DNA of 64,000 nt from Chrysogorgia sp. JL179-B06. Its lineage: Eukaryota > Cnidaria > Anthozoa > Scleralcyonacea > Chrysogorgiidae. The DNA lies in the NCBI GenBank assembly GCA_035772405.1, contig JAYKKM010000377.1, positions 124,001 to 188,000 of the forward strand. The letters are read 5' to 3'. Position 1 is the stretch's first letter. Every line of letters starts with the position of its first letter. The notes below the pieces were generated by a model. That model was not told the origin of the DNA. It ran no database searches and worked only from the letters and a program-made list of their open reading frames with translations. Positions 39,101 to 51,100 of the stretch are shown here, piece after piece. The position numbers were made by a program, and so were the translations under genes.

Positions 39101-42100
39101 GGTTTAACAACAAACACGTTATTAACCTTAACTTTTCGACGATTTTCGACCATTTAAACTTTTCGAAATAAGCTTAAAATATGAAAATGTAGCCTAAATA
39201 ATGCCGTAGATATTAATATGAGCAGAAACTAGCGTAAATGTAGTCATTTTAATTTTGATATCCAAATATTCGGCAAAAATGGCCAAATTTGGCTAAAAAG
39301 TAAAGGGGTTAACTCGGACGTATTTAGATTTATAGACCTTGTATCCGTTGCTAAGGAAGCTTAGAATTAACAAATTTGTCATAGAATTTCAGAGATTTAA
39401 GAATCCATCAAGAAAATCTGTATGTGGTATATGTGGGCAAAACTATTTTGTTTGATAATGTCATATGATGACGTCATCGTGACGTCACTGAAAAATGAAA
39501 ATTCCTATAATATTCGAGTGAAATTAATTTTTCACATGCGATCAGAAACTGGACTGTTATTTTCATAAAAGAACGTATGGATTTTAAGAATTTTTAAAAA
39601 GTAGTCAGGATATCGAATTTTTAAGGTGAATAAACACAATAAAATATTGATAACTTCATTTTTATTTAATTTATCGACAAACCATACGTATTTTTTGTAG
39701 GAAGTAATTTAGGTTCACATGACACAAATCTAGCATAGAGTTTTTGTGTTTGTAGATGACGTCAATGTGACGTCATCAAATTATGTCTCCAGGCTAAAGA
39801 AGTTTGACTTCATATTCCGCACACAATATCTTCATTGGTTATATACCTTGAATTTATTATCCACTAACAAAGTATATTGGGCGCTAAATGACCTGTCCTC
39901 AGAAATTAACCGGTTGTCTAACAACGGAATATGTCCGAACAACCTTAACAGTAGTTTAGAAAAAAAGGTTTATTGCCAATTTGTCGCAAATTTATCATAT
40001 TTTCAGTTTATTATTTTTGTACTGAAATGTTCTCGCTCTATTGTAAAACGTTGTTTTGTACGTTTTTACTATCATCGTTTTTACTATCTCTAGAAGCCAA
40101 TTTATTTCAATTTTTGGAATTTGTAGTTTTATATTTGTACTGAAACGCAACTTGTTCCAAAGACAATTTGCCTCCGCGAAAATGTCCCTGGGATTGGCCG
40201 GTCAAATGACACCCAGAATTTCTGGGTGTTTTGATATGATAATTTATGATAATTTAGGTAATTTGTCTTTGTTTACTCTGTTGATGTGATAATGAATGTG
40301 AAATATGCAACGCTCTGCAGACTTGTTCATGTAAAGCATTCATCCTAAAAGCAACTAATTCATAATACATTCATGATTATCTCATATAAATATCATGGAC
40401 GAAAAAGTATATATTGAATGCAGTTCTTGACAATTAATCAAAGCCCTTATATTTCTTATTTGCGGTAAAATTTAAAGGCGAGGAAATTTCTTAACATGTG
40501 GATTTAGATGAATAAATTAGACTCTAGATGAATTAATCGAGTTTTAGAACTGGCCAATAAGAATATAGAATCGACCAGCCGATCCCAGGGCCATTTTCGC
40601 CGTACGAGGTTGACTGAAACGTACTTGGCACTGTAAAGCTTAGACGAGCGAACGAACGAACGAATGAACGACTCTTACCACTACTGCACTTTCTAGCTTG
40701 GATTCATTTTCTCGTAACTTCTTTTCAAATATATAAATTTCATCTTGTTTATTTTCGCTATTCCCTTCGTCTTTTGAATCGGGAGTACCAGTCATTTCAA
40801 TGCACTTTGGACAAAATGTTCCTTCACCCACGGTTAGTAGCGTTTTCAAATCGGAAATTTCGTGTTCCTGAAAAAGAGAAAAAGTAAACATTGAACATAA
40901 CTTCTCGTAGTAACTCTACAGCAGAGCATAATCTAATTCTGATCTAATTCTAATTCTGCATAACTGATGTACACTTAAGAGAGCTGGGGCGCCAAGTATG
41001 ACGGATGTGTGTACATACTCATGTCTCGAAATCAGGTGACTTTATGACTTGTGTGGCGGGGGACTATTCGTCGAAAAAACATCACATGTGGTCTAATCTT
41101 GAAACTCGAAAACCATAATAAAATCATAAAATATTAATATTCAATCAATTCTCTTTGCAATCAACACAAATTAAACTCAGATGAGAATCATATATAGAAT
41201 CATCAACTAATATCCTGCATGAAGTGAATAGTTGACCAAAATGTTTTATAATTTAGCTTTGATGTTCTAGAAAGGATTGTATTTCCAAATGACTGTGAGG
41301 TCAAACCAGATAATTTTTAACTAATTCAAACGTTGAATCAACTTTTGTATTTAAATCCTCGATCAGTTTAGCATACGGAAAGCAGAAAAAGAAAAAACCG
41401 AAAAGAAAATAAAGCCAAATTCCTGGGATGACGTTACTGACTCATTAACATTTTAAAAACATAAACCAGCATAAATATCAAGGCATGGCCAGAAATCGCT
41501 GATATAATCATATTATTATGGTATTATATAATACAATATTATATTAATAATCATATTATTATATTATATAATATTTTCAGGCATTCAACCATTTACTTCA
41601 TTTAGAATCTATAATAATATCGTATATAGGCAGTTTAATCAATATAGACTACACTTTCCGAATATCCTATATCCTTGCACGAAAAAATGGATTTACTCAA
41701 ATTTACAATATGCGCAAATTTGAATTAGAATAAAGTATTTGTTAGAGAAATAGATACCTTTTGGACAAGAGCACCACTAAGCTTTGTCATATCTTCTTCT
41801 ATTTTTCGTTTTTCCTAAACAACCAAATTATATTCATTAATTAAAATAATGAATAATTAATCAATTATAATAAACATTAATTAAAGGTGCCGTCCAGTCC
41901 GTTCTGCGCATGTTCACGTTTCTGTTTACATCGTTTGTTTACATTGCATTATATAAACATTAAACATGAAGTATTGCGGATTTGTTTTCCACGCTTGAGC
42001 TTTTCCACCTAAAAAGCGAGTTATAAGAAGCTGTTCTGTTCCTAAATGTGGATAATATATCAAACTACCACTCGCGCCTTCGCCACCTTTGACGAACACT

Positions 42101-45100
42101 CGCTTTCGAACTGTCGCAAATCTATTCCGTTGAAGTGTGTTGACATATGGGGTCCCGCACATTTGAAATATCACACATGCGCAGAACGGACTGGACAGCA
42201 CCTTTAATTAAAAGCATACTGATTGGATATATGTGAAGTACGTATATGTGACGATATGTGTTATTTATTTGCGACTATATTTGTGATCCAGTTAGCGAAA
42301 TATTGGTCGAATACCAGATGCACCGAAGGAAAAATCCATGACGAAATAAGAGCAAGGTCAGCCCTTTGCCTGGTTATTCACTAACTTGAGGTGGCTCACT
42401 ATGGTTTTATGATCACCCAAAAGCTGGTTGCTAATTTGGTGGGAAATGTACTGATAATCTGCAGGAAATTATATGACATCAGCTCGCGTAAGTCCGAAAA
42501 TAAACGTAAATATCTTGCGTTTCCTTCTGTGAATTGTTTTCAAACGTTGAACACTTCAAGATTTAGCTTATACCTGTTTCTGTTTTTTAAAAAATTCTAT
42601 GGAACAAATTTTGCTTAAAATGCCCCTAACCTCAAAATTTTTTATTGTCTTATTTGGAAGAACTTTTAAAATGACAAAGTAACTTCTTTTGAAGATTTTC
42701 ACTTCTTCGCTTTCTTTTTGAGATATATCAGTTTGTTTGATATGCAAATATCTGGAATTTCGTCACACATGCATAATGAATTATCAGAGAATATTATATA
42801 TCTTTGCATTCTTGAAATAAAAACACTAAAGTGTGAATAACACGCGTGCGTGTTTCTCCCACAACACCAAACTTCTTGGTTTTAAAGGATTTCGTTTGAG
42901 AATGAAAGAGATATACACATTTCTCCAATAAGTCATTATGCATGTATGTGTGACGAAATTCCAGACATTTGCATATAAAACAAACTGATATATCTAAAAA
43001 AGAAAGCAAAAAAACGAAAATCTTCAAAAGAAGTTACTTTGTCATTTTAAAAGTTCTTCCAAATAAGACAATAAAACATTTTGAGGTTATGGGCACTTTA
43101 ATGCTAAAAAATATTAAATTTAACTTAATAAATTTAATTTAATAAAAAAAACATTTGAACAACACTACACTTATTTCTGCCATAGCAACGATCTTGAAAA
43201 TGTAAATAACAACACAAATGTCACTAATCTTAATGGAGAATTTCATGAACACAATTTATAAGGGGGAAAAACTAGGCTTCCTTAAGGTAATTCCTCAGTA
43301 ATTCTTTCCGAAATGAAAATTTGCTGAAACTTCCCAGTCTTAAAGTTATTGACATACTTATATTAAAACAAAACAAAAAAGTTGGGGTCACCGACCTTGT
43401 TTAGAAGATATGGCATATCGCAGATCACCTCTTACTCAGTATGGTGACGTCATTGTGATCAATTTACGAGTTGAGTAAAAACCGAATTGCACAACTTTTT
43501 CTTGAACCTTTTGACAAAGATAATTTTTTTATTTATCGCAACTAATAATTTTATACAAGAAAACATGGTATCGTTTGCCATATTCTTTGACATGTTATAC
43601 ATTTTGACATTCATCAAAAATGTAAAATATTGTAAGTTGTAGAAATGATTTGTCTCTACGTTTCTGTTATAACACGTAAAAGTGGTAGAAGAAAATAATT
43701 ATTAAGGAAAAAATTATGGTCACCGACCTTCTTTAAGAACTATGGCCTTAAACCGGCATTATTAAGTAGTTTACAAACCTACTTCTACAGGGAGCCCTAG
43801 CTAGACTTGTGTAATCGTTCTCGGAAAAAAATTGATTTAGTCCCTTAATAACTCTTCCCTACCAGTACATAAGCGGCCATTGTTAGATTTGGCACTAAAT
43901 TGTCCTACAATTGCTATCTTAATGTTTTATGGATATGAAATGTACTGATGCATGAACTTTACCTCCTCTAATTCTTGTGCTTTTCTTCGAGCGTCTTTCA
44001 ATTGGAATTCCACGACACCTTCCTTCATGGACGATTCAGTCAACGTAAACCTTCGTCTCATTACGGTAGACAGCTAAACAATCATAAAGAAAGCGATTTG
44101 GTGCGAATATTAAAGTGCCTATGCAACGAATTTTGCCCAGCCAGTTTATTGTTTTGTTTGAAAGTAAGCCTTAAATAATAAAGAATGGTGGTGACAGTTT
44201 ATTCATATCTCGTTTAATTCCAAAGTTATGACACTTTTGGAAATTGAGCTATGACGTCATTTGTTGTGTTCGACAAGTTAGCAAAAACAACAAAGTCTCA
44301 TATCTCGAAGGGAATTTGACCAAATAAATTGAAACTTGTCAAGGTTAGTTAATGCACTCAATCAAATACTTTACTGTGTTTAAATGGTTGCCATAGCAAC
44401 ACGCTAGTTCCCAGGTCTCTCTCTTCTAATAATCACTTTTCCAACAAGAATAAAGGTTTTTTGCGATTCTCCACTTGTTAGTATAATTCGTCTCGGCATT
44501 TTGATAAGTTTAAATCGTTGAAATAGTACAGACATGCGTTAAAACAACTGTATAGCTGGAATTATGTGACAAGTAAGAGAGAGACCTGGGAACTAGCGTG
44601 TTGCTATGGCAACCATTTAAACACAGTAAAGTATTTATTTGAGTGCATTAACTAACCTTGACAAGTTTCAACTTATTTGGTCAAATCCCCTTCGAGATAT
44701 GAGACTTTCTTGTTTTTGCTAACTTGTCAAACACAACGAGTGACGTCATACCTCAATTTCCAAAAAGTGTCATAACTTTGGAATTAAATGAGATATGAAT
44801 AAACTGTCACCACTATTCTTTATTATTTAAGGCTTACTTTCAAACAAAACAATAAACTGGTTGGGGACATAGGTACTTTAAAAAGGAAATCGCTATCCAC
44901 TAGGAACGGTTATAAAATTATAAGCCGTATAATAGTCTCTTTTGCTTGGTCTGTACGAAGATGTATGTGCCTTCGGGTTTTTTCGCACAGAAAGTTAAAC
45001 TGCACAAAAACCCGAGGCAAATACTTTCCCCGTAAACATAATTACTTCTTCTTGACCATCATCCTCCGTATCCTCAAAAGAAATCACAATGTCTCCATTG

Positions 45101-48100
45101 GCTTCTTTGTGTTTTTTCATGATTTCTTCAATGTACTATAAACAGATAAAACATAAGAAAAAGGTAAGAACCTCAATCAGTATAATTTATTCGAGCCAGA
45201 GACTCGTGTTTCAAATGCTCGACTATTGGTTTATCACTCGTGTGCCGCGCGACCTCAGATTGGAATGTCCAATTGCGATTTAATGTCGTTATCCGAGAAG
45301 ACGCGAAAGTCTTACTATTTACTGATGTTATTACAATGGCAGCACTTTCTCCTCATTTATATTAAGATCCTGAGTTGGGGTCCGACTTAGGATCAAACCT
45401 GGACCTCAGTAATCTATATGCTGTCTGATCCACAAATGGGCCTTTTTATGCGAGTTTCAATCTTTTGAAATAAACCATGATCTTTTGTATATAAATTGAC
45501 ATCTTTACGCCAGTGAAGAATACATTATAAACGTATTTTTAGAAATTTCTTTAGATGAAGAGAGGATTTATTAATGGTCAAATATCTGAATATGGAAATT
45601 TGACTGCCCCAACCGGGAATCGAACCCGAGGTCTCCGAATAAACGCATCGGTGCTCTACTTCGTTGAAGATGAGATGTCTTCCTGTAGAGATTCGAAAGT
45701 CGGGGCGATGTATAAATCTGTATATGATGTTTGACTGTTCTGACCGTGTCTCAATAGTTCAGTGGTTAGAGCACCGATGCGTTTATTCGGAGACCTCGGG
45801 TTCCATTCTCGGTTGGGGCAGTCAAATTTTCATATACATATATATTTGACCATATTTTTAGAAGTATAATCTTAGCAAATAACGTTTTCAACCGGCCGAT
45901 ATGTCCATCTTCAGATGAAGATGACTATTTCGTTGATATATGTTCAAGTCTATAATAAAAAAGACTCGTTTTTCGGGAAAAAAACCTTCGTTGTGCTAGG
46001 CCATGGAACCCTCTGTATGTTTCGTGGTATGTAAGGCAAAACAGTCGCGAAGCGTCCCAAAGCATAATCATATCATGGAATAAATCGGAATTTATCTAAA
46101 TAGGGAATCTGGAATTTATCTAAAATGACTTATTATTTTATTTTATTTTTTATATATCTATAACTATTTCTGTTTACCTTCCGATTATCACTTTTATTTG
46201 TATCACTATCACTATCACTTCAGATTTTGTAAAATATCACTTCAGATCACTTTATTAAATATTGTTAAAAAACGCATTAATAATTCATGAGGAAAACCCA
46301 AAGGAAATCAGTGGCATGACGGAGGTTTTATATGTGATAAAATTTCATCTTAATTTACATAAACTTTAGCTTTGATTTTCTCGGCTTAGAAAACATCGCA
46401 GCACGTGTTTTATCAGATATAAAACACTCGGGCTACGCCCTCGTGTTTTATATCTGATAAAACACTGCTGCTCGTTTATTTATGAGGTGCCATTGCCGCC
46501 AAAATTAAGCACTCTGCAATTTATAAAATGCAGCCTACAACTTTATAAAATGCTGCCTTAATTAGGGGGTTAGGGTTAGGATCTTTGTTGTTTTGGGGTT
46601 GATTACAATCCAATAATTTACAGCTTACAAATTGCATTGTTAAAGCATTGTAAGCAGTAAATTATTGGATTGTCATAAACCCCAAAACAACAAAGATCCT
46701 AACCCTAACCCCCTAATTTACTGCTTACAATGCTTTAACAATTCCAGTGGTTGGTGGTTGCATTTTGTAAAATTGTAGGCAGCATTTTATAAAGTTGTAG
46801 GCTGCATTTTATAAATTGTAGCTGCATTTTATAAATTTGTAGGCTGCATTTTATAAAATTGTAGGCTGCATTTTATAAATTGCAGCTGCATTTTATAAAG
46901 TTGTAGGCTGCATTTTATAAATTGCAGAGTGCTTAATTTTGGCGGGAATGGCACCTCATATTTATTAAAGAGTACATAACATAGGGAGTGGTCACAAAGT
47001 CAACCGACTATCATACAGTAAATTTTGTAAAAATTACATACAGATTACTGCGAAATAACAGGTATTTTAAATCGAACAAGACTCCGGTTTACGCGTTGAT
47101 TCGGGCTACGTAATGATCTACTGAAATAGTAGTAAAAATAATGCGTAAGCGTCACTGCTGAAAGTATGTGAGGTCGTCCATGTTTTTTGGCTGCTTGGTT
47201 CACGATCATGTCGAACTGCGTAACTCCCGCACGTGACATGCAGTTGTCAATAAACTTGGCATATCGAGATCTATCGAAGCCCTTCTGTGGACAGTGACCT
47301 AATCGTTAAGCATACTTAATTCAATACGATATAAATGTAGACAATAAACTTCATGGTCATCGGAAGCAAATTCACATGGGTGGGGCTGAAAAGGGCGGAG
47401 CCATGGGAATTAGTAACCGCATTTCTAGTGTGGTCCGGGGGTATGCTCCCCCATGAATTTTTGAAATATAGAACCTCTGAAAAACCATTTCCTGAAATTT
47501 GAGCGAACGTTTCAGCTCATTTTGCGGCAGGCATAGTTCAAATTTTACATAAAAACGAAGAATCACATCAACATAATTTACTAACCTGGAGGATTTAATG
47601 CTATTATTTTATCAATTTCCCTTAGTTACATGTTGACTAAGAAATCTCATGTTCATGGAGTCCTTTCTACAGTTTTTTGTGCTCTAGAATCCGAATTACA
47701 CGGAGCCTAATTATCTTGATAATTTTCGTCGTTTAATTGGCTTAAACACTAGATAGATTTCTTTCATAAAAAAATAAATATATAAATAAATAAAAAAGTA
47801 AATAAATCGAGTGTTTTTACAACGGAAATGGAACGAATTCCGCGTACTTGAAACCACACGTAAGCCAACATTATCGGCCTTTAAATAGTAAAATCTTCCT
47901 TTAATTTCAAATTCTTCCTCGCGTAGTTGATTTTCTTTGTTTTTGGTTCATGGATTATTAATGAGTTCGAGCACTATATTTCACACTGCCTACGCAATAT
48001 CGCATTTTTACATTATTGTTATAATTTTTTATTATATTGTTGCTTGTCGGAATTAATCTACATAAGTACACAGTACCTGCTTGCACTTTGTCACTTCATT

Positions 48101-51100
48101 CCGCTTGTGCTTTAGTTTATCCTCTAAAGATCTGTTCTGAATCAGTAATTTATCATTGCTTTGTTTGAGCTTGTTGTTTGCCTAAATAAAAATAGTTTTT
48201 TGGTTGTTATCTGAGCCAGAAAGGGATGAATATGACGGGTGAATATAACGATAAAATTACTTTGGGATTAGTAATAAGGATAACGATGAGCATGGCAACT
48301 GGAATGAGCTATACAAAAAGGATGAGGGCAACAAAGATCATGAGGAATATATAGAGCGTGAAGAAAACCCAGCAGTGTAAAGATGAAGAGTATAATGAGA
48401 ATATAAAGGAATGAGGATAATAAGGAGGATCAGGATAACAAGGAGGATGAGGATAACAATGAGGATGAGGACAACATGAAGGGTGAGGATAACGAAGACT
48501 ACGAGGATAACAAAGAGAGTGAATAAAGTAAATGGTTTAAACCCATATGAGATAACAAGGAGGAGGCTGAGGACAAAAGGAGGATGAGGATAACAAGATG
48601 AGGATGACATGAGGTATGAGGATAGCGAGGATAACAAGGACGACGAGGATAACAAAGAGAGTGAATAAAGTAAATGGTTTAAACCCAGAAGTATCATTAG
48701 AAGCGTGAAGTTGATCGTCCAGGTAGTTGTAATCTTGAGAAAGACTATTGTTGGTGACTGACGTTTCGACGAACTCACCGGCGGTCATCTTTAGAGTCAA
48801 GTAAATCCTGTTTGTCAGGTTTGCCTATATCTATACGTCTGGTTCATTACGTCATCTTAGTTTGTGTCATAATTAGCTGAGTGTGATGGGTTTGTGGGTC
48901 TATTGTTCGTTGGTGTGTGTGGAGAAATCTAAGATGTCGGTAATTGTCAGTGTGATCTGTTAAGTCGTTTCTGTTCCAAGTTGGTATACCAACTTTCTAA
49001 TGTAAGTTGGTCTAAAGGCGATGATACATTTAGCCGAGTCCCAGTCAATGTTGTATTTCGTTTGTACGCGGTGTTCAGCAATGTGATTAGTTCTATCCCC
49101 GTTTCTAGCAGCTCGTTTGTGTTCAGGTCATCTGATTTTAGTTTCTAACGGTCTCACTAATATAAGAGTCCTGGCAATTGCGCCTTGTCTTTCGTGAGGC
49201 TGTTCTTTGTCTTTCACGTCAGTATATGTCGCAAAGTGGTCATAGGTTTGTGGGCTACGCGTATGTTAAGGTCGTAAAATACGTGCGATAGTTTCTGATG
49301 TACCTTTAATATTTGGTATTATTGCTGTCACGGTTATACTGCTGTCGGTCTCATTGGTCTCATTGTTTTTGTGGTTGTTCCGTTCAATAAAGTTAAGTGT
49401 TGTATTAGTTTTTGCGAAACACGCACCGAAGATATTCGTTTTCGTCGCGTAGAGTTTTGGGTGAATCTCAAATAAGTTGTGCTCGTCTTTCCAATGTCTT
49501 GATGGTTGTTACTTTGTGTACCGTCGGGTTGCTTTGTGTACCGTTGTGTGTTGGTTTTCTGTAAACACTTGTCTTTAGTTTGAACTTGTCACGTGTTAGT
49601 AAACAGTCTAGAAAAGGAAGAGCTCCATTCTCCTCGATTTCTTTAGTAAATAATTGTATGTCGCAGTTAACGTGTTTGTGGAAATCATCGACGTCGTCTT
49701 CATGTAGCGCAGTAATGGTGTCTTAAACGTAGGGTAACCAAAAAGGTATTGTTTGTTTGTAAGTTGTGAGGGCGCGTTCCTCTATGGCTTGCATTACAAT
49801 GTCAGCAACTATGACTGAGCCTGGAGATCCCATAGCTGTCCCGTGTAACTGTTTGTAGTGTGTGCCGTTGTATTAAAAATAAGTGGATGTCAAAAAGGCA
49901 CAAGTTTAAATTCGTCTGGTATTTGTACCATTTTGATGCAGGCGTTGATAAAGTTTTCGGTAGATTGAAGTTTGTATTGTGATTTGTTTGTTTGTTAGTG
50001 GTTGTAAAGTTGTTAGATATTTGGAGAGTTCGTAAGTAGGAGACCCACAGAAAGAAACTATGGGTCGCATGCGTATTTGAGGTTTGTGAAGTTTAGGTAA
50101 TGCGTACAATTTAGGCGGTCGCGGCACAGAACATCTGAGCCAATAGTAAGTTTGTAAATCAATAGCATTTGTATTTCTCAGTGAGAACATTTTGTTGTTG
50201 AGTTTGCGTTGGACTGATGGCGTTGGAACGTTTGAGTTTTTCGTACATTTGTTAACTATAGTGCGTCCGTTTTGTCATAGTAATCCGTTTTGTTCATAAC
50301 AACAGTTACGCGGCCTTTGTCTGCAGGCAGTACCACGATGTTATCGTCGTTTTTTGTCGTTATTTCAGCGCTTTTTTGTCTTTCGTTAAGTTGTTATCAC
50401 ATATTGAGGCTGATCCTACTTCTTATGTCATCTTTCGTTGTCTCTGGTATGTCTCGTTGCTGAGTTACAGGAGAAGATGACAAGCAGAATGACGGTAACA
50501 AGAAGGCAACATTAAGAAGGCAACAAAAAGGCAACAAGAAGGGTGAGGATTACAATATGGACGAGAACAACGAGGGGGGATAACGAGGGCGATGAGGATA
50601 ATAAAAAGAGTGAGGATAACAATGAGAATGAAGATAACAAGAAGCGTGATGATAACAAGGAGGAGAAAAACAACACGAAATGTGAGTATAACAACGAGGA
50701 TGAAGATAACATAAGGGTGAGGATAACGAGGACGACGAGGATAACAAGAAGGGTGAGGATACGAGGACGACGAGGATAACAAGAAAGGTGAGGATAACGC
50801 GGACGACGAGGATAACAAGAAGGGTGAGGATAACAAGGATGATTAGGATAACAAGAAGGGTGAAGATAACAAAGGGGGTGAAGATAACAGAGAATGAAGG
50901 GGGAAAGAATAAGAATTACAAAGAGGATAAGAATAAAAAGAAGGGTGATAGGGAGTTAAATGGAATGAGGATAACAAAGGGCATAACGGTAAAAATGGAA
51001 ACGAATTTAACAATGGAAATGAGGATAACAATGAGAATGAGAATAACAAAGGAGATGAAGAAAACAAAGAAATGAGGATTAAAATTATAATGAAGATAAC

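Noticed and set aside
48338..48800. Minus-strand 146- and 87-codon hydrophobic frames
   Set aside because: Frames through the minisatellite and the Penelope terminus.
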